Source of the DNA: a virus
Length of the DNA: 23,525 nt
Strand: one strand, 5' to 3'
Virus record (IMG/VR): IMGVR_UViG_3300006119_000067
Location: 1 to 23,525 of that record
The stretch's first letter is position 1; the number at the start of each line of letters is the position of its first letter. Made by a program: the position numbers and the translations under genes. This document shows, piece by piece, positions 1 through 9,382 of this stretch. The notes below the pieces were generated by a model. The model saw only the letters and a list, made by a program, of their open reading frames with translations. It did no database searches and was not told the origin of the DNA.

Positions 1-3000
1 ATACTTTTTATAGTATTATTAAACATAGTCGCAGCTGAAATTAGAGAATCTAATTTATTATCAATTTTATTTTTTTTATCATCTAGTGTTTTATCTGTAG
101 CAGTAGTTTTTGTAGGTATATATCTATCTTTATATGCAGTATTATAAAATCCAAAACTTCCTGCATTTTTACCCATAGAAGCTTGATCTTCACTTTTAGA
201 ATTAGCTGATATAGCGATCATACTCCCTAATTTACTACTAACTTCTGTCTGAATGCTAATAGATCTTGCTATGGACGTAAGTCCATATAATGGTAATTCA
301 TCTGAATACGTTGTATTATCCGTTTTACCACTTTTATCTATGGGTACTTGACCTTTTGGTAAAGGTTGAACATGGTCATCAACTATACACAGTGTATTAG
401 ACGAATCATAATAGGCGACTCTGAATACATTTATTGCGCCCAAATAATTATTCATGTCTTTACAAATCCTTTCTAAAAATGGCTTTAAATAAACACTATT
501 AGTTCCATCGTTTTTTGTATACTCTTTTATAACGTTTAAAATATATTCTATACTCACTAAAATCCTCATGTGCTTTCCGCTGTAATTATTATTATCTCTA
601 AAATTTGGCATTTTATTAGAATAATAATCATCTTTGGAAACATTAAATAAATTTGTATCAGTAGAACCAGTTTCGCTAGATTTTATTATAACATTCTTAT
701 TTTTATCTATGATGGAAGATGGAAAAAGCTCTGCATATTTTTCTACCGGGCATTGATTTTTTATCATGAAATCAAATGGATTAGTACTAAATTGAGCTGG
801 TTGACTCAAACATCTATTAGTTTCAGGATTATAGTCTACATAAACAATTGGCTTAGGATGTTTAGATATACCGTCTTCTCCTGCTTCATAAATAGTACAA
901 AGATCATTTATTATCATAAGTAAAAATCCTAATTGTATATACGTAGGATACACAATTCTAATATCTCCAGCCGAAGAATCATTTAAAGTGTAAGGAATAA
1001 CGTAGGAAACTAATAATTTTTGATAATCAACTTTAGGCACTCCCTCAGTACCAGCAGCAACGCCTTGTTCATTTCCTCCTAATATAGCGCTAGCAAATCC
1101 GTATTTTGCAAGAACTTGCATTTTTTCATTATCAGGACTTTTTTTATAATTTTGTATATATGTTTCTCCACCTCCCCAAGCATTATCTATTGTAATACCA
1201 TTAGAAGAAATTAAATCATAAAAAAATTCTCTATAAATTCCATTAGAAAATATTTTCTTTAAAAAAGGTAGATTACCTTCATTAGTCAATTCAAATACAG
1301 ACATTTGAGGATTATCTATAGATTGATTGTTTTCATATATATTTTTACTAAGAGAATACATTTCGATTGCTCTTAAAACTAATTCTAAATTAGATTGATT
1401 TTTTAAAGCTGACTCAACTTGTTGTGTTTTAGTTGCTTCATCTGGTATATGTGGCTCAATTACAGTATGATCAATAGTATCTTGATTAGCCGCTTGTATT
1501 TGCGCTTTTTCAAAATCTATAGTTTGAACAGGTTTAACTGATCCAAATGATAAACCTGATATTAATCCAACATCATCAATTCTAATATACACTTTTAATT
1601 TAGCTTCTACATTATCAAGCATTAAAATGTTTGAATATCCTTTTCCGCTTGTGATTTTATTTAAATTAAATACAGGAAATGAAAATTTTATTTCTGTTGA
1701 CAATTCAAAAATAGGTAATATTCCCGCAGAATTAATAGGCACAATATTAGTAAGATTCCACTCTCTACTTAAATCGTTAATAGCATTAGAAATCAAATCT
1801 ACTATGGAATTTCCACCATTATAATCTATCCCAAATGATTTATATATAATAGGTTCTATTCCAGGATCATTCCACAAATTTTTAACTGTCTCGTTTTCAA
1901 AATCTACAAAATCATCAGGTCCTCCTATTTTTAAATAACTTAATTCGTTATAACCTTTTTTATTAAGTTTAGTATCAAACGGATTTTGAGTTGCATTTCC
2001 ATAAGATATATTATCTCTTATATCAAAATGAAGATTAAATTTTGGACTTTTTGAAAAATTAGATTTTTTTAGTTGTTCAGATGTAATATTATTATTAATA
2101 TAGTATATATCTGATGTATGGGCTGAAATTGTTCCTGAATTTAATCCTTCACTATTTAATCTTACGTTCCCTGTTGAAAATACAGTAAAATTATTACCTT
2201 TGTAATTATTTTTACTATTAGTAAAATCTTTTATTGGCGGATCATTAAAAAATGCATCTGTAATAGTAGATCCAATACCATTTAAACCTAAACTTCGGTA
2301 TATTGAATTAGCTCTATTTATATCAATTTTAATTTTAGTGCCTTTTAAATAATCTTGACCTGAAGCTATTACAGCTTTTAATTTCATTACAGTATAAACT
2401 GTTTCTTCATTCGAATACGGAGAATCTGAATTATACACAAATGTATCATTTACATATCCATAAGAATCTATATAATATTGAGAAATTGTAGTATTATCTT
2501 GTAATAAAGTAATTAAATCTCTTGGAGCGTTTATACCTGAAGTAGCTGCGGCTATTTTTTGCGCAATTTCTATTTCTTTTACTTTGTTTTCTAAAGTTTG
2601 TTTGGCTAAAGCCTCTTGATAAGCTTTTTCTGCGTCTAATTTATCTATTAAATTTACATATCCTTTAATTTGTTCCTTTGCGACTTCTTCTAAAGCAGAA
2701 GCATTATTTATTTTTATAGAATCTGCTAAACTTCCCAATCCTATAACTTTAATAGAACAATCGTATCCTCCTTCTTGATTAAATGTAAAATTAAAATTAG
2801 TCACCATTCCCAACATACCATCGTAATTCCCTTCAGATTTTCTCATATTGATACCGATCTGAGCGTTTATAGATTCTTTAGTGGCTCCAGCGAAAAATGG
2901 ATCTATCGAAAGAAATTCTGACCAATTATATTGTACGTTTTCACTATTTTCATCTTTTGTAGGATAGACAGTATTTGCCCATTCTATCAACATCGTATAA

Positions 3001-3569
3001 CCTAGCTTAAAATACAAAGTGTCTATAATATCTAGTTGAACTTTATCCCAAACTTTAAAATTTATTGTTGCCATTCTAACAGATCCCAATCTACCTTGAG
3101 TTTCTATTTGAGCACCCGTTATTCCTGGCATTGGGCGATAACCGTATTGTTTAACTTCATTTTCTCCTAACATGGCGTACGCACCATCACTATCTATTCC
3201 TGATCTTAATTGGTAATTACCAGATTCATTATTAGCTCCTAGATATTTAGAAGTTCCACCAAATAAAACGTATTGTTTTGCTAGATCTTGTGGTTCTCTT
3301 ATATTAGTTAGTCCTAAAGTATCACTAAAATATTGAATATCTCCAAGTAAAGATAGATTTGGATTTTGCGTAGCTGCTGTTACACTTCCATTTATATTAA
3401 CAGAAGATACTACTCTTATCCAAGCAGTCTTATTAGCCAAATATATTAAATTATCATCCGATCTATTTTGTAATGAATTTTCTGTATAACGTGTCCATAA
3501 TTGTTTCTTTAACCATGAAGGTAAAGCGGCACCAATTATGTTAGATATTTTATTGTCTAATCCTGGCAT
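1..3569 (-). CDS. Giant baseplate hub-like protein, partial (C-terminus beyond left edge)
   Basis: A single frame stays open from an ATG at 3569 to the window edge, giving at least 1189 residues; the end is outside. The start lies one base after the stop of the LysM gene. Residues ~150-285 look like the tube-like domain of gp27-type hub proteins: the stretch around 165-197 contains QLDIIDTLYFKLGYTMLIEW, and 254-285 contains GGYDCSIKVIGLGSL. Residues ~294-345 are rich in Ala, Glu and Lys and probably form a helix or coiled coil. The remainder (~350-1189) is Asn/Ser/Ile-rich, probably beta-rich, and I recognise no enzymatic motif in it. Position directly after the tape measure and LysM baseplate genes supports a baseplate role. 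It is far longer than T4 gp27 (391 residues), so it may combine hub with spike or wedge functions. That it is a real gene is certain; the hub assignment is a moderate inference. Confidence 0.8.
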   Translation of the reverse strand, partial: MPGLDNKISNIIGAALPSWLKKQLWTRYTENSLQNRSDDNLIYLANKTAWIRVVSSVNINGSVTAATQNPNLSLLGDIQYFSDTLGLTNIREPQDLAKQYVLFGGTSKYLGANNESGNYQLRSGIDSDGAYAMLGENEVKQYGYRPMPGITGAQIETQGRLGSVRMATINFKVWDKVQLDIIDTLYFKLGYTMLIEWANTVYPTKDENSENVQYNWSEFLSIDPFFAGATKESINAQIGINMRKSEGNYDGMLGMVTNFNFTFNQEGGYDCSIKVIGLGSLADSIKINNASALEEVAKEQIKGYVNLIDKLDAEKAYQEALAKQTLENKVKEIEIAQKIAAATSGINAPRDLITLLQDNTTISQYYIDSYGYVNDTFVYNSDSPYSNEETVYTVMKLKAVIASGQDYLKGTKIKIDINRANSIYRSLGLNGIGSTITDAFFNDPPIKDFTNSKNNYKGNNFTVFSTGNVRLNSEGLNSGTISAHTSDIYYINNNITSEQLKKSNFSKSPKFNLHFDIRDNISYGNATQNPFDTKLNKKGYNELSYLKIGGPDDFVDFENETVKNLWNDPGIEPIIYKSFGIDYNGGNSIVDLISNAINDLSREWNLTNIVPINSAGILPIFELSTEIKFSFPVFNLNKITSGKGYSNILMLDNVEAKLKVYIRIDDVGLISGLSFGSVKPVQTIDFEKAQIQAANQDTIDHTVIEPHIPDEATKTQQVESALKNQSNLELVLRAIEMYSLSKNIYENNQSIDNPQMSVFELTNEGNLPFLKKIFSNGIYREFFYDLISSNGITIDNAWGGGETYIQNYKKSPDNEKMQVLAKYGFASAILGGNEQGVAAGTEGVPKVDYQKLLVSYVIPYTLNDSSAGDIRIVYPTYIQLGFLLMIINDLCTIYEAGEDGISKHPKPIVYVDYNPETNRCLSQPAQFSTNPFDFMIKNQCPVEKYAELFPSSIIDKNKNVIIKSSETGSTDTNLFNVSKDDYYSNKMPNFRDNNNYSGKHMRILVSIEYILNVIKEYTKNDGTNSVYLKPFLERICKDMNNYLGAINVFRVAYYDSSNTLCIVDDHVQPLPKGQVPIDKSGKTDNTTYSDELPLYGLTSIARSISIQTEVSSKLGSMIAISANSKSEDQASMGKNAGSFGFYNTAYKDRYIPTKTTATDKTLDDKKNKIDNKLDSLISAATMFNNTIKS

Positions 3570-3570
3570 T

Positions 3571-3879
3571 TTATCTTACTGAATTTATTTGATTATAACT
3601 GTTTACTATTGATAGTAGATCTGATGGTAATCTTAATTGCGTTCCTATTGGAGGATATAAAGAATCTCCAATTAAGGAATTTGCTGACGCTAATACCCAC
3701 CAAAAGTCTGAGTCATGATAATATGTTTGAGCAAGTATATCTAATCTATCACCCATTACTGTTATAACATAATTATCGTTATCTGAAACTGGGATATCGG
3801 GATATATTGTGTTTACAAAATATAAACTCCCCGTAGATTGAGCTTTTGTAGCGTAAGTATTTTGATATCTATTAAACAT
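3571..3879 (-). CDS. LysM-domain baseplate protein (gp53-like)
   Basis: A 102-residue protein. Residues ~36-85 form a LysM-like unit: YVITVMGDRLDILAQTYY, then DFWWVLASAN, then PPIGTQLRLP. This order (start strand, helix with a WWVL core, Asn, Pro-Gly-loop, LRLP) is what small LysM proteins of contractile-tail baseplates show. T4 gp53, a baseplate wedge protein, carries a similar 'yWVLlm.N' segment, though it is larger. The protein probably ties hub or wedge to the tail tube inside the baseplate rather than binding peptidoglycan in the cell. It starts two bases after the stop of the 617-residue baseplate gene and stops one base before the giant hub-like gene, so the three are surely co-transcribed. 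There is no Shine-Dalgarno sequence; the leader is A/T-rich. Confidence 0.85.
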   Translation of the reverse strand: MFNRYQNTYATKAQSTGSLYFVNTIYPDIPVSDNDNYVITVMGDRLDILAQTYYHDSDFWWVLASANSLIGDSLYPPIGTQLRLPSDLLSIVNSYNQINSVR

Positions 3880-3881
3880 AA

Positions 3882-5735
3882 TTATTTATTAGGAATTATC
3901 GATCCAATAAAAGGAACATTTACATTTTGCTGATTTTGCGGAACTATATTATTAATAAGTTGAGACACAAATTGTGTGTTATCTATTGCAGGAGGTTTTC
4001 CGGGTATGTCTATATTGCTTGTTTGATTATTACTTTGAGTTTCAGTAGAATCAACAGCGAAAGCAACATTCTGACCGACATTTATAAAAGAAGAATCTCC
4101 AATTATACTAGATCCTCGTATAAGACCTCTTTCATTTGTAATAGATCTTCTAGGGAGTTCATTAAATATTGGTTTAAATTCTATGTCAACATCTATAATT
4201 TTAGGTAATTGCGCAGTATCACTGTCTTCATTTAAATCCCATGGAGCATTTACATCAATACTTAAATTCACAGATCCTAAAAATCCTGGCATTCTATATA
4301 TGTAATCACCAATGGTTAATTTAACTAATGGAGCTCTCATTACTCCATTAGCGGAATAGTCCGGATATACTTGCGAAACTAAGTAATTTAATTTATTATA
4401 TAAAGGAAATAATTCGGCTTTTGAAAATGCTACTATCTTAAATCCAAAAGATATTGATCTCTCAAATCCTTGATAAGTATAAAAAGTTTCTCCTCTACCC
4501 ATATATTTAAAAGAATTTAATTGACTCATATTAGAATCACTAATTCCTTTATTTAAAAAGGCTCTAAATATTAATGGGGTTGAAAATCCGAATTTATCAT
4601 TACTCATGCATTCAAAAGCAAATTTAATAATATCATTATCCCTATTAAATTGATTCGCATCGCTTAATTCGTTTACTCCAATATATTTATTTACGTTATC
4701 TATTCCATTTGTATAAAATTTATAATCAACTCCGCCTTCTTTTTTCCAAATATGACTTCCTGTAGGAGCACCTGTAACTTTTCTAAAATCATTTAATATA
4801 GTAGAATTTCTATCTTTTGAAGAAAGATTTAACGGTGTATTATTTTGAGCAGATAAAATCTGTTCGTATTTCATTGTAAACACGTTTGGAAATAAATCGT
4901 CTCGTGTTTGTACAAGATCGTATCCATCAGAACTATTTGTAGATCTTCTAATTATAGTTGAACCATCCCCATAAGTAGATCCAGGTCCTCCTAAATAATC
5001 AAATAATATTCCTGCTCGTGTTGATATTCCAAAATTAGCTACTGTAGCTAGCATGTTTGTGTCTGTTAATCTAACAGCTTGATTTGCATTAATTTCAGAT
5101 CTAAGTTTTAAACTTTTTAAAATGAGGAGTCTGTTAACTTTTGTTATATCATCTGTTGTATATATTTGGCTTCCTACTATGTCTGTATAATACTTGACTG
5201 ATAAATTTATAGGAGTTGCGCCCGCTCTTGGAATATGAACTCCGGTACCTGATGATAATACTTGAGCTAGCGTATTTCTTCCATCGTTGTAAACTAAATT
5301 ATTTCCTCCTGCGCCATAAGTAGATCCTAATCCTGCAGGAAACCCAAATGTTGCACCCAAACTACCCAATAAGGTTTGTATGTTAGAAAGAGTCACATTA
5401 GCAGTTCCAGTTTCCATTTTAGGATTGGATTTTTGCAATCCAATTTGTTTTTGTATAAAAACAGTGCCCCTAGGAGAATCTTTAAAAAATTTACTAATTC
5501 TGTCCTTGTCTATTTGTCCGCTTAAAGTGTAAGACTGACCACTATATAATCCACCGCCTCTAATCGGATAATCTACATTGGTGTCATTATTTTGCCAAAA
5601 ATCAGTTATTAGAGGAGTAACATGATCATCCGGGATTGAAAATCTTTCGTACGGTTGAGCAGAACTTCCACCACCACGAGTGTCTTTCCCAAACTTTAAA
5701 CTTTTTAGAGATGTTTTTAAATCTACTAATGGCAT
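3882..5735 (-). CDS. Baseplate structural protein (617 aa), possible tube-initiator or wedge
   Basis: A 617-residue protein with no enzymatic motif. It opens with a basic segment and a Gly/Ser-rich stretch (residues 1-28), followed by a long region rich in Asn, Gly, Ser and Tyr. Around residues 420-540 there is a beta-rich part (FERSISFGFKIVAFSKAELF, then MPGFLGSVNLSID, then PKIIDVDIEFKPI) that resembles tube-like or tube-cap domains of tail proteins. The C-terminal ~80 residues are low-complexity Asn/Gln/Pro. In T4 the genes following the tape measure (48 and 54) encode tube-initiation baseplate proteins, and this gene has the same position between the tape measure and a LysM protein. That makes such a role plausible, but it rests on context and overall character, not on a recognised domain. 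It begins 10 bases after the tape-measure stop. Confidence 0.75.
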   Translation of the reverse strand: MPLVDLKTSLKSLKFGKDTRGGGSSAQPYERFSIPDDHVTPLITDFWQNNDTNVDYPIRGGGLYSGQSYTLSGQIDKDRISKFFKDSPRGTVFIQKQIGLQKSNPKMETGTANVTLSNIQTLLGSLGATFGFPAGLGSTYGAGGNNLVYNDGRNTLAQVLSSGTGVHIPRAGATPINLSVKYYTDIVGSQIYTTDDITKVNRLLILKSLKLRSEINANQAVRLTDTNMLATVANFGISTRAGILFDYLGGPGSTYGDGSTIIRRSTNSSDGYDLVQTRDDLFPNVFTMKYEQILSAQNNTPLNLSSKDRNSTILNDFRKVTGAPTGSHIWKKEGGVDYKFYTNGIDNVNKYIGVNELSDANQFNRDNDIIKFAFECMSNDKFGFSTPLIFRAFLNKGISDSNMSQLNSFKYMGRGETFYTYQGFERSISFGFKIVAFSKAELFPLYNKLNYLVSQVYPDYSANGVMRAPLVKLTIGDYIYRMPGFLGSVNLSIDVNAPWDLNEDSDTAQLPKIIDVDIEFKPIFNELPRRSITNERGLIRGSSIIGDSSFINVGQNVAFAVDSTETQSNNQTSNIDIPGKPPAIDNTQFVSQLINNIVPQNQQNVNVPFIGSIIPNK

Positions 5736-5745
5736 TTTTAATTAT

Positions 5746-8223
5746 TTAATTTGTTGAACCGAATGCACCTGTTTGCCAATCGTATAACACTTGATTTCCG
5801 TCTTCATTTAATATTTGATATATTAATGTTCCTTGTTTAGTTTGTTTTTGTACTATTTTAAAATTTATATTTTGAGCTGCAACGGCATTTGCTTCTTTTG
5901 TAATATTTCCCGGTAAATACGAGATTCCAGATTTTGCCATTGCTCTTGCGGTTCTATCTGTTATAGATGAACCACCTTCCATTGAAGTATTTCCTCCAAC
6001 TCCTCTAACTGATTCTGCTGCTATATTTGTGCCTTGATCTATTTTATCTGCTATATTTTGCCATTTTTGAGTATCAGTAAATGGCATATGACTTATTAAA
6101 GAAGCAACATTAGAAGCTACTCCACCAAAGAACTCTATTGCACTAGCAATAACTCCTTTGATTGTATTTAAAACTCCTTGCATATTTTGAGGATTCGATA
6201 AATAATTTATAAAGTTTTCTATTTTATCAATTAAGTGAGATCTTTCAACAAAATCAACGATGGAAGTTTTTAATTTATCCATGTACGCAGCAATCTTTTC
6301 TTGTGTAGAAGCGTTTTGCATATTTTGGAAAGCTTCATCTCCTAAAGCGGCATTAAATTCTTTTTGAGTTGCGTATTTCTTTTTTGCAAGTTCGAACTGT
6401 GTCGCAGAACTATCAGTTTCTTTTGCACCAATTTTGGCTAATATTTCTTGTTTTTTAAGCATGTCGCCTAATTGATCCCTTGACATACCCATGGCTTTTG
6501 CCAATGATTCTGCTTGGATTCTATTCATCTTCATGAAATCGGCAGAAGAACCAACTTGAGAACTTATTTCTCCTGCAGCTGTGGCCAAATCATTATTTAA
6601 AAATGCTTCCCTAGCTTTGGTTAAATTAATGTCCTTTCCTGTCAATAATTGTGCTTCAAACTCGTTTGAAATACTTGATTCAAAATCTAAGAACGAATCG
6701 GCTATTGAATCCAATTGTTTTAATTCTAAACCAAACGATTTTGCAGTTACTAAAGCTTTTGATAATTGACCTGGGTATTTAGCAAAAGAAAGTCCTAAAT
6801 AACCGCCCAACGAAGAGGCTTCTTTTAAAATTTGTTTTTGATTTAAACTTATCCCGGTTGCTTTTTGTAATCCAACTACTTGTGCTAAAACTGCTTGAGT
6901 TGTTTCTTTTGCAGTTTTACCCGTAATAGTAGAGCTCTCCGCTATGCTTAATTGAGTTTGTTCGTCTATTCCTGCTATGTCCTTTAATTTGGTTAAAGTT
7001 GATAGTTGTTCGTCTGTTAATTGATTGTTAATTCCCAATTGAGCGCCCAAAGAAACTTGAGTGTCCATTAATTTCTTAGAAGTAACGTATATATCGTTAT
7101 TTCTAAACGATACGTCTTGGAAGTGATTGGCCATTTTTTCTGCCTCACCCCTACTTAGACCTAAATTTCTTCCTGCTTTAATTATTTGATCATTAACACC
7201 CAATAATAAATCAGCGACTCCCGAAAGTCCGTCTACAATCCCTCCTACTAATCCACCTACTAAAGGAAGAGATTTTAACATTCCAGAAAATCCACTTGTC
7301 AAATTAGATACTACACCTGTAGAATTTTCGTTTAATCCACCCATAGCTTTTCCTGCATTTCCTATAGTTGAACCTACAAGATTCCCAGCTTTTCCAATTC
7401 CTTTAAAAGCAAGACCCAATCCTGCACCAACTATAGCTGCTCTTCCTAAAGGATCTTCCCAAGTTTTTTTAATAGCATCTTTTCCTACATCTTTAAGAAC
7501 TTTAAATTTATCAGCTAATGATATTTTTTTACCTTCTTTATTTAGATCTCTGGCTTTTTTGACCATAGCTTCTGCAGCCTGTTCTCCAATACCAAAATTC
7601 TTAGCTAATTTCATAACAGCTCCACCAGAAAGACCAATTTGATTCGCTATGTCTTTTTCTATGACTTTTTGAGTCAATAATCTTTTTTGAGTCTCATCAT
7701 ATGTCTCTTGAGTTTTTTTAGCTTGCGCATATTCTAATTGGTCGATGGACATCATGTCCTCTTTTTTTGCAATAACTTTATCATATCTATTTATAGCTTT
7801 ATTTAAAGATTCCATTAAAGAAAAATCATCTTTAATTCTAGCTTGATTAAAAGCTGCTTCAGCAATTGCTCTATCAGATATGTTTTTTAAATAAGATTCA
7901 GCTTGTTTTTTTTCTGAGGTTTTTAAATTATCGCTTAATGATAATAATTTTTTATCATTTTCCCATCTTTTCTCAGTAGTAGATTTGATCTCTTTTTCTA
8001 AATCTTTTATATTGATAGCTGACTCATTAATAGCAGATAATTTTGCTCCTATTTTAGAATAGTTTTTTAGTACTTTATCTAACTCTTTTACAGATTCTTT
8101 TAAACTATCTTTATAATATCCCCCATCTTTAGCTATGTCTTTAAGAAGAGTCTTAAGAACTTTAGCTTCTGAAATATTAAATTCAGGTTGTCCTGATTGT
8201 TCATTTGGAGTAGTGTCTGCCAT
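5746..8223 (-). CDS. Tail tape measure protein
   Basis: An 825-residue protein, the expected format of a tape measure: it sets tail length and sits inside the tail tube. Residues ~15-190 are charged, Lys/Glu-rich and helical with coiled-coil character. Residues ~259-343 are glycine-rich and hydrophobic (for example AAIVGAGLGLAFKGIGKAG and LVGGLVGGIVDGLSG), typical of the membrane-active part of tape measures. Residues ~350-660 are again alpha-helical with many Gln/Lys/Glu. A second hydrophobic stretch lies at ~687-711. Its position after a T4_baseplate-family gene and a short chaperone-like gene, and before baseplate proteins, fits. An ATATTTAT promoter-like element lies 20 nt upstream of the ATG. 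At the usual ~0.15 nm per residue it would correspond to a tail of very roughly 120 nm. Confidence 0.88.
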   Translation of the reverse strand: MADTTPNEQSGQPEFNISEAKVLKTLLKDIAKDGGYYKDSLKESVKELDKVLKNYSKIGAKLSAINESAINIKDLEKEIKSTTEKRWENDKKLLSLSDNLKTSEKKQAESYLKNISDRAIAEAAFNQARIKDDFSLMESLNKAINRYDKVIAKKEDMMSIDQLEYAQAKKTQETYDETQKRLLTQKVIEKDIANQIGLSGGAVMKLAKNFGIGEQAAEAMVKKARDLNKEGKKISLADKFKVLKDVGKDAIKKTWEDPLGRAAIVGAGLGLAFKGIGKAGNLVGSTIGNAGKAMGGLNENSTGVVSNLTSGFSGMLKSLPLVGGLVGGIVDGLSGVADLLLGVNDQIIKAGRNLGLSRGEAEKMANHFQDVSFRNNDIYVTSKKLMDTQVSLGAQLGINNQLTDEQLSTLTKLKDIAGIDEQTQLSIAESSTITGKTAKETTQAVLAQVVGLQKATGISLNQKQILKEASSLGGYLGLSFAKYPGQLSKALVTAKSFGLELKQLDSIADSFLDFESSISNEFEAQLLTGKDINLTKAREAFLNNDLATAAGEISSQVGSSADFMKMNRIQAESLAKAMGMSRDQLGDMLKKQEILAKIGAKETDSSATQFELAKKKYATQKEFNAALGDEAFQNMQNASTQEKIAAYMDKLKTSIVDFVERSHLIDKIENFINYLSNPQNMQGVLNTIKGVIASAIEFFGGVASNVASLISHMPFTDTQKWQNIADKIDQGTNIAAESVRGVGGNTSMEGGSSITDRTARAMAKSGISYLPGNITKEANAVAAQNINFKIVQKQTKQGTLIYQILNEDGNQVLYDWQTGAFGSTN

Positions 8224-8243
8224 CTAAAGTTATTTTCTTAGAT

Positions 8244-8251
8244 ATAAATAT
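8244..8251 (-). promoter_or_regulatory. ATATTTAT late-promoter-like element (tape measure)
   Basis: The coding strand reads TTGATATTTATATCTAA, 20 nt before the ATG at 8223. It occupies the 34-base gap before the tape measure and would drive the last four genes. Confidence 0.62.
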
Positions 8252-8257
8252 CAACCA

Positions 8258-8566
8258 TTATTTTTTGATCTTAGATACGTACGTGGGCTCTTTCTGTGAA
8301 GCTTTATTCACGTGTTCAGGTATTTTAACTTCCGTTAGATCAGATTTATTCGTCAACTTTTTATCGCGTTCTCTCATTTCCTCGACTTTGTCAAGGTATT
8401 CGTTAATCTTTTTTAGATTATAACGACGGTGTGAAACCGGCATATTCCACACCTCTGAGTAACTGAAGCCTCCTCCCCCATGATAAGTAAGTTCGAAGAC
8501 TTCATTCATAAAAACTCGTCTATATTCTGGGCCTGGGAATAACGGACAATGTTTAATTTTTTCCAT
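8258..8566 (-). CDS. Small tail-assembly protein, possible tape-measure chaperone
   Basis: A 102-residue protein in the slot just before the tape measure. Its core (residues ~28-60) reads YHGGGGFSYSEVWNMPVSHR followed by YNLKKINEYLDKVEE, and the tail is Lys/Glu-rich. A conserved Trp-Asn-Met-Pro motif followed by an amphipathic helix recalls the short second chaperone that precedes tape measures in many long-tailed phages, although I cannot name a family with certainty. The gene begins 14 bases after the stop of the T4_baseplate-family gene. Its upstream AAGGA lies only about two bases from the ATG, too close for a good ribosome binding site. No slippery-sequence fusion with the upstream gene is apparent. 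The gene is real by position and length; the function is inferred from context. Confidence 0.72.
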   Translation of the reverse strand: MEKIKHCPLFPGPEYRRVFMNEVFELTYHGGGGFSYSEVWNMPVSHRRYNLKKINEYLDKVEEMRERDKKLTNKSDLTEVKIPEHVNKASQKEPTYVSKIKK

Positions 8567-8580
8567 ATTCCTTAGATTAA

Positions 8581-9342
8581 TTAAGAACCAAATCCGGGAA
8601 AAAAGAACTCTGCTGTCATAGGTACATCGACTTCTAATTGAGTACCATCCTTTAATGTAACCGTAGTTGTCATATCTACGTCTGGAGTAACTGATGCTAT
8701 GTATCTTCTTAAGGGATTAGCGTCTCTTGCTAATAAAGCACCTGAATCGATAAAATCAACAATTGTTTTGTGAGCTCTATCCCCATTTATTGAAGTGATT
8801 TGATATTTTAATCTTTCACTTGCTCCTGGTTCATAGCCCAATACTTTTTTAATGGATTTGAAATCTTCATCAATTCTTTTATCATCAGCTATAGTTAACA
8901 TTTTAAAAGTTACCGTATTTTTAGTGTAAGGTAATTCGTAAGTAACTTCGCCATTATTAAATACAGAAAAATCAATTTCCTTATATTTTAATGTTTGTAG
9001 ATCGGCGTTTACTTTTTCTAGTTCTCCTGTGTTTGGATTTGTTACTTCTAAAAGATAATCTTTACCGTAACCGATGATTCTTGTAGCTATTAGGATAGCG
9101 TTTCTGTCTCCCATAATGAGATCCTCGTAAGTGATTGGAGATTTAATAACAGACTTAAGCATCTTCTCAATAGCTAAGCCCTGACGTAACAGGTTCGCAT
9201 TGGTCAATATATCTTCTTCCTTAGCTGTCATGTATTTAATTTCTACACTTCCTGATGCTAACGGATTGGTTGAAGGATATAATAATCCTTTTGTTGGCAA
9301 GTCTACCATTTCAGTAGGCACCATAAATTTTGATTCGGACAT
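8581..9342 (-). CDS. T4_baseplate-family (gp26-like) baseplate/assembly protein
   Basis: A 253-residue protein that matches the T4 baseplate protein family (PF12322, typified by T4 gp26). Near the N-terminus it has the hallmark LPTKGLLYP (residues ~15-23) and EIKYMTAKEEDILTNANLLR (~34-53). The segment IMGDRNAILIATRIIGYGKD follows at ~76-95. The rest is a beta-rich domain ending in VPMTAEFFFPGFGS. In T4, gp26 belongs to the baseplate hub assembly pathway. In other myophages this family sits just before the tape measure, as here, and may act as a tail-assembly chaperone. It has its own ATATTTAT element 17 nt upstream of the ATG, directly downstream of the endonuclease gene, so its expression does not depend on read-through past the insertion. 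Confidence 0.85.
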   Translation of the reverse strand: MSESKFMVPTEMVDLPTKGLLYPSTNPLASGSVEIKYMTAKEEDILTNANLLRQGLAIEKMLKSVIKSPITYEDLIMGDRNAILIATRIIGYGKDYLLEVTNPNTGELEKVNADLQTLKYKEIDFSVFNNGEVTYELPYTKNTVTFKMLTIADDKRIDEDFKSIKKVLGYEPGASERLKYQITSINGDRAHKTIVDFIDSGALLARDANPLRRYIASVTPDVDMTTTVTLKDGTQLEVDVPMTAEFFFPGFGS

Positions 9343-9359
9343 AAATTGTTTTGTTTATT

Positions 9360-9367
9360 ATAAATAT
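9360..9367 (-). promoter_or_regulatory. ATATTTAT late-promoter-like element (T4_baseplate-family gene)
   Basis: The coding strand reads TTGTATATTTATAATAA, 17 nt before the ATG at 9342, in the 40-base gap after the endonuclease gene. Confidence 0.62.
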
Positions 9368-9382
9368 ACAAATACAATTTTT

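Noticed and set aside
1627-1824. Short plus-strand open frame inside the hub-like gene
   Set aside because: It lies opposite a continuous minus-strand coding frame with clear protein character; no promoter-like element precedes it and the peptide has no recognisable feature.
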